Made by a program: the position numbers and the translations under genes. Under the pieces are notes generated by a model. The model searched no databases. It saw only the letters and a list, made by a program, of their open reading frames with translations, and had not been told where the DNA came from. Source: Streptomyces sp. NBC_00193 (GTDB taxonomy: Bacteria > Actinomycetota > Actinomycetes > Streptomycetales > Streptomycetaceae). From it: a stretch of 64,000 nt of DNA. Each line of letters starts with the position of its first letter. The stretch's first letter is position 1. The DNA lies in the NCBI RefSeq assembly GCF_026342735.1, contig NZ_JAPEMM010000002.1:372001-436000 (forward strand). Reading direction: 5' to 3'. Positions 1 to 7,720 of this stretch are shown here, piece by piece.

Positions 1-64
1 CCCGGCGCGGTGGGATGGCTCCGAACGCCCGCCGTCCGGAGCGGGCCGGGCACGGGAGCACTTC

Positions 65-946
65 TTGGAGACCCGTCCGGTCATCGACGCGGCGCTGGTC
101 AGGCGCCTGGTCGACGCACAGTTCCCGCAGTGGGCGGGGCTTCCCCTCAAGCTCCTCGATCCGGCCGGATCCGACCACGTGATCTACCGGCTGGGACGGG
201 AACTGTCCGTCCGGCTCCCCCGCGGGCCCGGGGTCGCCGGGCAGGCCGCGAAGGAAGCCGAGTGGCTGCCGCGGCTCGCCCCGCACCTGCCGCTGGCCGT
301 CCCGGTACCGGTGGCCCTGGGCAGACCCGGCTTCGGCTATCCGTGGCCGTGGTCGGTGTCCCGCTGGCTGGACGGTGAGGTGGCGACCGCCGGGGCGCTG
401 GCCGACTCCCCTGCGGCCGCGGCCGCACTGGCCCGGTTCCTCACCGCCCTGCAGCGGTTCACGGCCCCGGACCTCCCGGCCGGTGCCGTCCCCGCGCACC
501 TGACGGGCGCTCCGCGGGCCGACCGGGACCGTGCGACGCGGGCCGCCATCGCGGAGGTCTCCGGCGTGTTCGACGCGGTGGCCATGACCGCCCTGTGGGA
601 AGCGGCTCTGGACGCCCCCGGCTGGGACCGGCCTCCGGTCTGGTTCCACGGGGACTTCCACACCGGCAACCTGCTGACCGTCGACGGCCGCCTCAGCGCG
701 GTCATCGACTTCGGCGGGCTCGGCCTCGGCGCCCCGGCTCGCGACCTGACCATTGCCTTCACCCTGATGTCGGCCCCCAGCCGGGCCGTCTTCCGGGACG
801 CCCTCGGCGTGGACGACGCCACCTGGCTGCGCGGTCGCGGCTGGGCCCTGGCGACCGGCCTGAACGCCTACACCTTCCACGCCGCGACCGACCCCCGCGT
901 CGCCGCGCAGACCACCCGGCAGATCACCGAGGCGCTCATCGGCTGA
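65..946 (+). CDS. Aminoglycoside phosphotransferase family protein
   Basis: Predicted cytosolic small-molecule kinase of 293 residues, the usual length for the APH/choline-kinase-like fold. The catalytic loop reads HGDFHTGNLL near residue 195 (HxDxxxxN Brenner motif) and is followed near residue 214 by IDFGG, which supplies the Mg-binding Asp. The N-terminal lobe has the short strands expected of this family. The start is a TTG at 65, with no obvious ribosome binding site, and the window begins just upstream, so an earlier start cannot be excluded. It runs convergently into the ABC ATPase gene with only 12 bp between stops. The substrate is unknown: most chromosomal Streptomyces members of this family are not proven resistance enzymes. 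Confidence 0.85.
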   Translation: METRPVIDAALVRRLVDAQFPQWAGLPLKLLDPAGSDHVIYRLGRELSVRLPRGPGVAGQAAKEAEWLPRLAPHLPLAVPVPVALGRPGFGYPWPWSVSRWLDGEVATAGALADSPAAAAALARFLTALQRFTAPDLPAGAVPAHLTGAPRADRDRATRAAIAEVSGVFDAVAMTALWEAALDAPGWDRPPVWFHGDFHTGNLLTVDGRLSAVIDFGGLGLGAPARDLTIAFTLMSAPSRAVFRDALGVDDATWLRGRGWALATGLNAYTFHAATDPRVAAQTTRQITEALIG

Positions 947-958
947 TCCCTCCCTCCC

Positions 959-1738
959 TCACCACACCTTGGCGAGGAAGGCGCGGGTGCGGGGGTGCCG
1001 CGGGTCGTCCAGGACGGCCCCGGGCGGTCCCTGCTCCACGACGACCCCGTCGTCCATGAACACGACGGTGTCGGCGACCTCCCGGGCGAAGCCGAGCTCG
1101 TGGGTGACGACGAGCATGGTGGTACCGGTGCGGGCCAGGTCCTTGATGACGTCCAGGACCTCGCCGACCAGTTCCGGGTCCAGCGCCGAGGTCGGCTCGT
1201 CGAAGAGCAGCACCTTCGGTTCGAGCGCGAGCGCCCGGGCGATGACCACCCGCTGCTGCTGCCCTCCGGACAGCTGCCGCGGGTAGGCGTCCGCCTTGTC
1301 GCTCAGGCCCACGCGCTCCAGCAGCCTGCGGGCCGTCGCCTCGGCCGCCTCCCGCGGCCGGCGCAGCACGGAGACCGGAGCCTCGACGAGATTCTCCAGC
1401 ACGGTGAGGTGCGTGAAGAGGTTGAAGTCCTGGAAGACGAACCCGATGTGCGTGCGCTGTCTCAGCACCTCCCTCTCCTTGAGCTCGTACAGCTTGCCGC
1501 GGTGACCCCGGTAGCCGATGAGCTCGCCGTCGACGCTGATCCAGCCGCGGTCGACCTTCTCCAAGTGGTTGATGGTGCGCAGGAGGGTGGACTTCCCCGA
1601 GCCGGAGGGCCCCAGGATCACCGTGACCTCCCCGGCGCGGACCGTCAGATCAACCCCGCGCAGCACCTCCAGGGGTCCGAAGCTCTTGTGGACTGCGCGG
1701 ACCTCGACCATGACGGGTCCGGGCGCGGGCTCGCTCAC
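959..1738 (-). CDS. Amino-acid-type ABC transporter ATP-binding protein
   Basis: ATPase of a polar amino-acid-type importer, 259 residues. Walker A (GPSGSGKST) spans residues 43-51, the signature LSGGQ 156-160, Walker B LLFDEP about 177-182, and the H-loop VTHE follows near 211. It shares with the second ATPase of the locus (6760-7584) an insertion after the first beta sheet (ELIGYRGHRG, then KLYELKERE), typical of cystine/sulfur-related transporters. The GTG start at 1738 overlaps the stop of the binding-protein gene (GTGA), so the two are translationally coupled. No permease lies in this operon, so it probably works with the permeases encoded divergently at 4611-6763. It is the last gene of the minus-strand sulfur operon. 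Confidence 0.9.
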   Translation of the reverse strand: MSEPAPGPVMVEVRAVHKSFGPLEVLRGVDLTVRAGEVTVILGPSGSGKSTLLRTINHLEKVDRGWISVDGELIGYRGHRGKLYELKEREVLRQRTHIGFVFQDFNLFTHLTVLENLVEAPVSVLRRPREAAEATARRLLERVGLSDKADAYPRQLSGGQQQRVVIARALALEPKVLLFDEPTSALDPELVGEVLDVIKDLARTGTTMLVVTHELGFAREVADTVVFMDDGVVVEQGPPGAVLDDPRHPRTRAFLAKVW

Positions 1739-2700
1739 GTGTGCTCGGCCGGGTTGATCTGCGAGGTGTCGATCGCGGAGGGCGTGGTGCCCCACTTCTT
1801 CAGGATCCGGGCGTACGTGCCGTCCTTGATCAGCTCGTTGACGGCGGCCTGGAAGGCGGGGGTCAACGGGGATCCCTTCTTGAAGGCGAAGCCGACGTCG
1901 AGGCGGTGGTACTCGCCGAGGAAGGTGGTCTGCGCGGCGGGCTGCGCGGCCTGATGGCGCAGGCCGTTGATCGTCGACATCACGACGTCGATCCGGCCCT
2001 GCTGGAGGGCCGTGGTGACGGCCCCGGCCTCGGAGAAGACCTTGACCTCGTACGGCTTCTTCCCCGCGGCCGCGCAGACCTCCTTCTTCGCGGTGAGGGT
2101 TTTCTCGAACGTCGTTCCGGCGCCGGTGCCGATGGTCAGCCCGCACAACCGGGTGAGGTCGGAGACCTGCCCGGTCAGAGCGGTGTTGCCCGTCTTGACG
2201 GCGAAGCCCTGGCCGTCGTTGATGTAGGTGACGAAGTCGACGGACTTCAGGCGTTCGGTGGTGACGCCGAAGTTGCCCGTGCCGACGTCGTACTTGCCGC
2301 TGCCGAGGGCGGGGAGGATCGTCTCGAAGGAGGCGTCCTGGCGCTCCAGCTTCAGACCGAGGACCTTGGCCACCGCGGCGGCGATGTCGATGTCCTGACC
2401 GGCGGGCGGCTTGTCCTGACCGTTGGGGTAGTACGCCGACGGCGGGGATCCGACCGAGCCGCCGAGCCGCACGCTGCCCGCCTTGCGCACCTCGGCGGGA
2501 AGCAGGGCCGCGATCGACTCCACGGCCCGTACGCCGGCCACCGGATCGTCGGCCGGCGCGGGCGAGGCGAGGGCGCCGGCCACCGGCGGGGATCCCTCGC
2601 CGGAGCCGCAGGCCGTCAGCCCGGTCAGGAGCGGCAGGAGCGGCAGGAGCACGAGTGCGGTGCGCAGGCGCCCGCGGAGCCCGCTCGCGTGGAGGCTCAT
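1735..2700 (-). CDS. Family-3 solute-binding lipoprotein (ABC importer)
   Basis: Extracytoplasmic solute-binding lipoprotein of 321 residues. The N-terminus has a short basic stretch, a Leu-rich hydrophobic segment and the lipobox LTAC followed by Gly-Ser, so it should be lipid-anchored outside the membrane. The body has the SBP_bac_3 pattern: QDIDIAAAVAKVLG, the YDVGTGNFGVTTER strand and a C-terminal DGTYARILKKWG helix. ATG at 2700 overlaps the stop of the monooxygenase gene (ATGA) and its own stop overlaps the ATPase start. The ligand is inferred to be an organosulfur amino acid from the monooxygenase and Cys-leader context; this is not shown by the sequence itself. Confidence 0.9.
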   Translation of the reverse strand: MSLHASGLRGRLRTALVLLPLLPLLTGLTACGSGEGSPPVAGALASPAPADDPVAGVRAVESIAALLPAEVRKAGSVRLGGSVGSPPSAYYPNGQDKPPAGQDIDIAAAVAKVLGLKLERQDASFETILPALGSGKYDVGTGNFGVTTERLKSVDFVTYINDGQGFAVKTGNTALTGQVSDLTRLCGLTIGTGAGTTFEKTLTAKKEVCAAAGKKPYEVKVFSEAGAVTTALQQGRIDVVMSTINGLRHQAAQPAAQTTFLGEYHRLDVGFAFKKGSPLTPAFQAAVNELIKDGTYARILKKWGTTPSAIDTSQINPAEHT

Positions 2701-3923
2701 CCGCGCACCGCCGTCAGGGTCTGGCGGGGGGAGCCGGTCTCGGGGCCGGCACCGCGTACGGCGTCCGGGCCGGCGCCTTCCCGAACGGCGCCTTCCCGAG
2801 TGGCTTCCCGAGCGCTTTCCCGGGCGGCGTCCCGCTTCGCGACCTCCTCGCGGACGAGGGGGATCACGTACCGGCCGAAGTCGATGGCGTCGTCGAGCAG
2901 GTCGTAGCCGCGGGCCGACAGGATGTCCACGCCGAGGTCGTAGTAGTCCAGCAGTGCCTGGGCGACCGTCTCCGGGGTGCCGACCAGGGCGTTGGAGTTG
3001 CCCGCGCCCCCGGTGGCGGCGGCGGTCGGGGTCCACAGGGCCCGGTCGTAGCGCTCCCCCGCCTCGGCGATGGCGATCAGGCGCTGCGATCCGGTGTTCT
3101 GCGGTGCCGCGGCCTCCGTCACTCCGCTGCCGCGGTGGCGCTGTGCGGCCCCGGCCCGCCTGCGCTCGCGGATGGCGCCCACCGTGCGGTGGGCCTTCTC
3201 CCAGGCCAGCTCCTCGGTCGGGGCGATGATCGGGCGGAACGCGACCTGGATGCGGGGCAGTTCGGTGCGGCCCGCGGCCCGCGCGGCTTCCCGTACGGCC
3301 TCGATCTGCTGGGCCGTCTGTTCCAGGGGCTCGCCCCACAGGCAGTAGATGTCGGCCTCCGCGCCTCCGGCCGCGTAGGCGGCGGGCGAGGAACCGCCGA
3401 ACGAGACGTTCGGGCGCGGCTGCTGGACGGGGAAGACGTCGCTGACGAAGTCGTGGAAGCGGTAGTGCTCTCCCTCGTGGTCGAAGGCCTCCTGGGTGGT
3501 CCAGATCTTCTTGACGATGCGGATGTACTCGCGGGTGCGGGCGTAGCGCTCGTCCTTGCCGAGGACGTCGCCCTCCCGGCCCTGCTCGTGGTCGTTGCCG
3601 CCGGTGATGAAGTGCACGGCCAGCCGGCCGCCGCTGATCTGGTCGAGGGTGGCGAAGGTCTTGGCCGCGAAGGTGGGGTACGAGACGTTGGGCCGGTGGG
3701 CCAGCAGGATCTGCAGCCGGTCCAGCTCGCCCGCGATGTACGCGGCGGCCGGCGCGGGGTCCGGCGTACCGGAGCCGTAGGCGAACAGGACCCGGTCCCA
3801 GCCGTTGTCCTCGTGCGCCCGGGCGAGCCGGAGCGTGTACTCCTTGTCGAAGGAGGCGCCGGATCGGGCGGTGGTTTCGGAGCCGTCGTTGGTGGCGGCT
3901 ATGCCGAGGAACTCCACGGGCAT
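2697..3923 (-). CDS. LLM-class flavin-dependent monooxygenase, SsuD/NtaA-like
   Basis: FMNH2-dependent luciferase-like monooxygenase of 408 residues, closest in layout to alkanesulfonate monooxygenase SsuD and relatives that cleave C-S bonds to release sulfite. Visible family blocks are SYPTFAAKTFATLDQISGGR, the FITGGNDHEQ loop and SFGGSSPAAY, followed by a C-terminal barrel strand ending in DILSARGYDLLDDA. The last 40 or so residues are a low-complexity Ala/Arg/Glu tail. I chose ATG 3923 because GAAAGG lies 8 nt upstream; the frame is open 72 bp further upstream without a better site. It is the first large gene after the Cys leader peptide and overlaps the next gene by 4 bp. Substrate unproven. 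Confidence 0.9.
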   Translation of the reverse strand: MPVEFLGIAATNDGSETTARSGASFDKEYTLRLARAHEDNGWDRVLFAYGSGTPDPAPAAAYIAGELDRLQILLAHRPNVSYPTFAAKTFATLDQISGGRLAVHFITGGNDHEQGREGDVLGKDERYARTREYIRIVKKIWTTQEAFDHEGEHYRFHDFVSDVFPVQQPRPNVSFGGSSPAAYAAGGAEADIYCLWGEPLEQTAQQIEAVREAARAAGRTELPRIQVAFRPIIAPTEELAWEKAHRTVGAIRERRRAGAAQRHRGSGVTEAAAPQNTGSQRLIAIAEAGERYDRALWTPTAAATGGAGNSNALVGTPETVAQALLDYYDLGVDILSARGYDLLDDAIDFGRYVIPLVREEVAKRDAARESAREATREGAVREGAGPDAVRGAGPETGSPRQTLTAVRG

Positions 3924-4235
3924 GGGTGTGGCCTTTCGGAAGGTGCGGCGGATCGCCCCGCGGCAGGGTGAACCGGCCTTGGTCTGCAGGTACATGAGGC
4001 TCCGTCAGCCGCGGAAGGTGTGCGGGGGCGGAGGAGAGCGCGTGATGTGCAGGCGTGACGTACGGCCTGACGTGCGAGCGTGACGACGCGGGGCGTCGGG
4101 GTGCGGTGCGGCGGCAGCGCGCGTCCGGGTGCACGGCGGCGTGAAGGCCTTGCGGCGGTCACGGACGGCACGGCGGTGGCGCGAAGGGAGAGCTCGGCCC
4201 ACGACGGGGTCACCGAGGGAGGGAAGGGCCGTTCA
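3924..4235. other. Leader region between Cys peptide and monooxygenase gene
   Basis: About 310 nt without a convincing gene. Read on the minus strand this would be the untranslated leader of the sulfur operon, between the Cys leader peptide and the SsuD-like gene. It contains several short inverted repeats but no T-run typical of an intrinsic terminator. Reading frames through it are Arg/Pro-rich and look like chance frames in high-GC DNA. The length suits a Rho-dependent or translation-coupled attenuation mechanism. Confidence 0.4.
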
Positions 4236-4249
4236 GGCAGCCCGCTGCC
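4236..4249 (-). promoter_or_regulatory. Hairpin just after the Cys leader peptide
   Basis: Perfect inverted repeat GGCAGC-GG-GCTGCC on the minus strand, beginning 3 nt beyond the leader-peptide stop codon. A ribosome stalled at the two Cys codons would sit directly against it, so it is placed to act in attenuation. The function is inferred from position only. Confidence 0.4.
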
Positions 4250-4252
4250 GCG

Positions 4253-4330
4253 TCAGGCGCAACAAGCCGCGGACCACACCCGACCGAAGTCGATGTAGTC
4301 GCGCGAGACCAGGCGCTGATGGGCATTCAT
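4253..4330 (-). CDS. Putative cysteine-sensing leader peptide (25 aa)
   Basis: A 25-residue ORF, start ATG 4330, ending SAACCA-stop. Its centre, SRDYIDFGRVWSAACC, matches the actinobacterial 'putative leader peptide' pattern (H/Y-[VI]-D-[LF]-x-R-V-x-S followed by Cys) found upstream of sulfur-uptake and cysteine genes. In the studied mycobacterial cases, Cys codons at the end of such an upstream ORF sense charged tRNA-Cys. Here two consecutive Cys codons lie just before the stop. It lies upstream of, and on the same strand as, the SsuD-like monooxygenase, binding protein and ATPase. A TTGACG element lies about 30 nt upstream of the ATG, so the mRNA may be nearly leaderless. The small size limits certainty, but the motif match is good. 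Confidence 0.8.
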   Translation of the reverse strand: MNAHQRLVSRDYIDFGRVWSAACCA

Positions 4331-4360
4331 GCGCCTACTTGAACAGTACGAACTGCCCTT

Positions 4361-4366
4361 CGTCAA
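4361..4366 (-). promoter_or_regulatory. Possible -35 box of the minus-strand sulfur operon
   Basis: TTGACG on the minus strand, 30 nt before the leader-peptide ATG. No strong -10 is visible at the ideal spacing (TTCAAG at 17 nt), so the assignment rests mainly on position. Confidence 0.3.
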
Positions 4367-4416
4367 GCAACGGCCCGAATGCCGGACGGTCCCGGCCCCC
4401 GCCGGACCGGGCACCG

Positions 4417-4447
4417 TTGACACGGCCGTGCCGTCGCCGCATACGAT
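4417..4447 (+). promoter_or_regulatory. Probable promoter of the plus-strand sulfur transporter operon
   Basis: TTGACA at 4417-4422, with CATACG at 17 nt spacing (4440-4445) or TACGAT at 19 nt (4442-4447). It resembles a housekeeping HrdB-type promoter and faces the permease gene at 4611, leaving a leader of about 160 nt. Confidence 0.5.
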
Positions 4448-4610
4448 CGACGGTGGACCGGATGCGCCGTGCACGGAGCCGGTCCGGCCGTGTTGAGGGA
4501 CACGGCGAGCGTGACGACCGCACCCCTGTCCGGCGGCCCGGGCGTGCCCGCCCCACCGCCGCCGGGCAGTCGTTGCCGCCCGCGATCCCTCCCAGCCCCG
4601 GAGCACCTCC

Positions 4611-5597
4611 ATGAGCACCGCTTCCGATCTCTCCCGCCCACCCCGCACCCTCGACGCGCTCGACGCCCGACCCTCCGGTACGGAGCCGCCGCCGATCGTG
4701 CCCCGGCGGCGCGTCGGCCGTCAGGTGTCCGCTGCCGCCGCGCTGCTGGTCTTCGCGCTGGTGCTGGCCTCCGTCGTCCGCAACGACGCGTTCCAATGGG
4801 GCCTGGTCGGGCGGTACTTCACCACCTCCGCCGTGCTCGACGGGCTGCTGCTGACCCTCTGGCTGACCGGCGTGGTGATGGTGCTGGGGTTCCTCTTCGG
4901 CACCGTCCTGGCCGTGATGCGGCTGTCGGCCAACCCGGTGCTGCGCACCCTGAGCTGGGGCTACGTGTGGATCTTCCGGTCCACACCGCTGCTGGTCCAG
5001 CTGCTGTTCTGGTTCAACATCGGCGCCCTGTACCCGACGCTCGGCCTGGGCATCCCCTACGGCCCCCAGCTCTTCACCGTCTCCACGGTGAACCTGCTCG
5101 GCCCGACCCACACCGCCGTCATCGGCCTGACCCTGCACGAGACCGCCTACGCCGCCGAAGTGGTCCGCGGCGGCATCCTCTCCGTGGACCCCGGCCAGAC
5201 CGAGGCCGCGCAGGCGCTCGGACTGAGCAGGCGCCGCACGCTGTACCGGATCGTGGTTCCGCAGGCGATGCGCTCGATCGTGCCGACCGCCGGGAACATG
5301 CTCATCGGCACACTCAAGGGCACCAGCATCGTCAGCGTGCTGGCCGTGCACGACCTGCTGTACTCCGTGCAGTTGGTCTACAACCAGACCTACCAGGTCA
5401 TCCCGCTGCTGATGGTGGCCACCCTCTGGTACGTCGCCGTCACCACGGTGCTGAGCGCGGGCCAGTACTACGTCGAGCGGCACTACGCGCGCGGCAGCTC
5501 GCGGGGCCTTCCGCCCACGCCGCTGCGACTGCTGCGCGTCCGGCTGGCCGGCCTGCGCGGCCGCCTGAACTCGGTGACCGCGCCCGGCGACCGCTGA
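4611..5597 (+). CDS. Amino-acid ABC transporter permease
   Basis: Membrane permease of 328 residues of the His/Glu/Gln/Arg (polar amino acid) type. After a hydrophilic N-terminus it has about five to six hydrophobic segments. The cytoplasmic EAA loop, which contacts the ATPase, is visible as ETAYAAEVVRGGILSV then GQTEAAQALGLSRRRTLYRI. GGAG lies 7 nt before ATG 4611. A 200-bp gap with its own promoter separates it from the second permease. The two permeases are about as similar as subunits of a heterodimeric importer, and together with the ATPases and lipoproteins of this locus they complete a transporter. Confidence 0.92.
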   Translation: MSTASDLSRPPRTLDALDARPSGTEPPPIVPRRRVGRQVSAAAALLVFALVLASVVRNDAFQWGLVGRYFTTSAVLDGLLLTLWLTGVVMVLGFLFGTVLAVMRLSANPVLRTLSWGYVWIFRSTPLLVQLLFWFNIGALYPTLGLGIPYGPQLFTVSTVNLLGPTHTAVIGLTLHETAYAAEVVRGGILSVDPGQTEAAQALGLSRRRTLYRIVVPQAMRSIVPTAGNMLIGTLKGTSIVSVLAVHDLLYSVQLVYNQTYQVIPLLMVATLWYVAVTTVLSAGQYYVERHYARGSSRGLPPTPLRLLRVRLAGLRGRLNSVTAPGDR

Positions 5598-5634
5598 GTT
5601 TCATTTCACGAACAGGCGTTGTGTGTACGGCGGA

Positions 5635-5655
5635 TGAAATCGGAACACGATTTCA
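5635..5655 (+). promoter_or_regulatory. Palindromic operator-like site TGAAATCG-N5-CGATTTCA
   Basis: Perfect 8-bp inverted repeat with a 5-bp spacer, unusually A+T-rich for this DNA and ending 21 bp before the -35 box at 5677. The symmetry and position suit a dimeric regulator of the downstream permease-ATPase-lipoprotein genes. A related A+T-rich motif (GAATCGAAATTC) lies in the 9597-9637 gap before the second flavin monooxygenase. Confidence 0.5.
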
Positions 5656-5676
5656 CGCATTCCGATATGCAGGCCG

Positions 5677-5706
5677 TTGACACCCCTTCTCCGGGCTGCC
5701 TAGCTT
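5677..5706 (+). promoter_or_regulatory. Probable promoter before second permease
   Basis: TTGACA (5677-5682), an 18-nt spacer and TAGCTT (5701-5706). It lies downstream of the palindrome at 5635-5655 and about 90 nt before the permease start, so the second half of the locus can probably be transcribed on its own. Confidence 0.6.
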
Positions 5707-5797
5707 ACGCCGCAGATAAAGAGATATCGGCGGCCTCTCCTGTACTGCTTGACGGCTGCTTTTCGATTCTGCGCCTATTCGAAGCCGTGGAGTGTCC

Positions 5798-6763
5798 TTG
5801 ACCGAATCACTGCTCCTCTCCGCGCCGCCCGCCGGCCCTTCCGGGCCGCCCGGGCCGGCCGAGCGGGTCCTCCCGCTGCGCCGGCCCGGGCGGTGGGTCG
5901 CCGCCGTCGTCGTCCTGGTGCTGGTCTCGCAGGCCGCCCACGGGCTGATCACCAACCCCTTCTACCAGTGGGACCGGTTCGCGTACTGGTTCGCCCGCCC
6001 GGTGATCCTGGACGGGCTGCTCATCACCCTCCAGGTGGCCGCGTACAGCGCGGTCCTCGGCCTGGCCGGCGGCATCCTGCTGGCCCTCGGCCGGCTCTCG
6101 GGCAGCCCGGTGCTGCGGTCGGTGAGCTGGACCTACATCTGGCTGCTGCGTTCCGTGCCGCTGATCGTCGTCCTGCTCTTCCTCTACAACCTCAGCGCCC
6201 TGTACCCCACCCTCAGCATCGGCATCCCGTTCGGCCCCGCCTTCCTGACCTTCGACGAGTCGCGGCTCGCCACCGACATGGCGGTCGCGGTGGTCGGTCT
6301 GAGCCTGAGCGAGGCCGCGTACGCCGCCGAGATCGTCCGGGCCGGCGTGCTCTCCGTCGACCAGGGCCAGCACGAGGCGGCCGCGGCCCTGGGCCTGCCC
6401 AAGCGCTACCAGTTCGCCCGGATCGTCTTCCCGCAGGCGCTCCGCTCCATCGTGCCGTCCTACGTCAACCAGCTGATCGGCCTGCTCAAGGCCACCTCAC
6501 TGGTCTTCTACGTATCGCTGCTCGACCTGTTCGGCTCGGTGCAGAGCCTCGCCAGCACCTATCCCGGCGACGTGGTGCCGCTGCTGCTGGTGGCGACGGT
6601 CTGGTACGTGATCCTCACCAGTCTGGTCTCCGTCGTGCAGTACTACGTCGAGCGGTACTACGCCCGCGGAGCGCTGCGCACCCCGGCGCCCACTCCCCTC
6701 CAGCGGGCCCGGGCGGGCCTGCGCGACCTGCGGATCCGCTACCGGAAGGAGACGGCCCGATGA
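5798..6763 (+). CDS. Amino-acid ABC transporter permease (second)
   Basis: Second membrane permease, 321 residues, same family as 4611-5597. It has the EAA loop SEAAYAAEIVRAGVLSV followed by GQHEAAAALGLPKRY, and matching membrane segments. I chose the TTG at 5798 because GGAG lies 5 nt upstream; a GTG at 5792 in the same frame is possible but has no free ribosome binding site. Its stop overlaps the ATG of the ATPase gene (ATGA), which argues that these two subunits are made in matched amounts. Probably pairs with the 4611 permease in the inner membrane. Confidence 0.9.
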   Translation: MTESLLLSAPPAGPSGPPGPAERVLPLRRPGRWVAAVVVLVLVSQAAHGLITNPFYQWDRFAYWFARPVILDGLLITLQVAAYSAVLGLAGGILLALGRLSGSPVLRSVSWTYIWLLRSVPLIVVLLFLYNLSALYPTLSIGIPFGPAFLTFDESRLATDMAVAVVGLSLSEAAYAAEIVRAGVLSVDQGQHEAAAALGLPKRYQFARIVFPQALRSIVPSYVNQLIGLLKATSLVFYVSLLDLFGSVQSLASTYPGDVVPLLLVATVWYVILTSLVSVVQYYVERYYARGALRTPAPTPLQRARAGLRDLRIRYRKETAR

Positions 6764-7584
6764 CCGGGAACGCTAGTACCGTCACCGCCGCCACCAGCAC
6801 CGACACCAGCGCCGCCACCGCGCGGCCGGCCGCCATCGAGGTGCACGACGTACACAAGTGGTTCGGCGGCCGGCGGGTCCTCGACGGGGTGAGCCTGACC
6901 GTCGCGCCCGGCACGGTCACCGTGATCCTGGGGCGCTCGGGATCCGGCAAGTCGACCCTGCTGCGGGTCCTCAACCACTTGGAGAAGCCCGAGGCGGGTC
7001 ACGTCAGCATCGGCGGCGAGCTGATCGGCGTCCAGCGGCACGGGGGCCGGCTCAAGGAGCTGAGGGAACGGGCGATCCTCGCCCAGCGCGGCCGGATCGG
7101 CTTCGTCTTCCAGAACTTCAACCTCTTCCCGCACCTCACCGTGCTGGACAACGTCGCCGCCGCCCCGGTGGCCACCGGCAGGCTGAACCGGCAGCAGGCG
7201 CAGGCCCTGGCCCAGGACCTGCTGCGCCGCGTCGGTCTCGGGGACCGCGGCGGCGCCTACCCGCGGCAGCTGTCCGGCGGGCAGCAGCAGCGGGTGGCCA
7301 TCGCCCGGGCGCTCGCCCTGCGGCCGGGGGTCATCCTCTTCGACGAGCCCACCTCGGCACTCGACCCCGAGCTGGTCGGCGAGGTGCTCTCCGTGATCAA
7401 GGACCTGGCCACCGGGGGCACCACCCTCGTGATCGTGACCCACGAGATCGGCTTCGCCCGCGAGGTCGCCGACGAGGTCGTCTTCCTCCACGAGGGCCGC
7501 ATCGTCGAACAGGGCCCGCCCGCACAGGTGCTGGACCACCCCGCGCACCCGCGCACCCGGGAGTTCCTCAGCAAGGTGCTCTGA
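6760..7584 (+). CDS. Amino-acid-type ABC transporter ATP-binding protein
   Basis: ATPase of the importer, 274 residues. After a Thr/Ala-rich N-terminal extension of about 28 residues come Walker A GRSGSGKST, the Q-loop FVFQNFNLF, the signature LSGGQQQR and Walker B ILFDEPTSALD, with VTHEIGF as the H-loop. The order and the ELIGVQRHGGRLKEL insertion match the ATPase at 959-1738, so the locus holds two closely related ATPases on opposite strands. ATG 6760 overlaps the permease stop. 137 bp then separate it from the lipoprotein gene. Confidence 0.93.
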   Translation: MTGNASTVTAATSTDTSAATARPAAIEVHDVHKWFGGRRVLDGVSLTVAPGTVTVILGRSGSGKSTLLRVLNHLEKPEAGHVSIGGELIGVQRHGGRLKELRERAILAQRGRIGFVFQNFNLFPHLTVLDNVAAAPVATGRLNRQQAQALAQDLLRRVGLGDRGGAYPRQLSGGQQQRVAIARALALRPGVILFDEPTSALDPELVGEVLSVIKDLATGGTTLVIVTHEIGFAREVADEVVFLHEGRIVEQGPPAQVLDHPAHPRTREFLSKVL

Positions 7585-7720
7585 CCCCCCCTGCCACGCC
7601 CTCCACCGCTTCACGCCGCCCCAGGCCGCCCCAGGCCGCCCGGCCTCGGCTTCCCGTGCTCCGGCTTCCCCACCCTCACCCTCCCTTCCCCGTATCGCCG
7701 CACACCCGAAAGGCAACGCC

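Noticed and set aside
65..946. APH-family gene as a drug-resistance determinant
   Set aside because: Only the general fold and catalytic motifs are visible; no specific resistance subfamily signature or mobile-element context supports it.
4461..4614. An Arg-rich ORF ending in an ATGA overlap with the first permease
   Set aside because: It lacks the Cys-leader motif, has biased high-GC composition and is open in a way expected by chance; the overlap alone is weak evidence.
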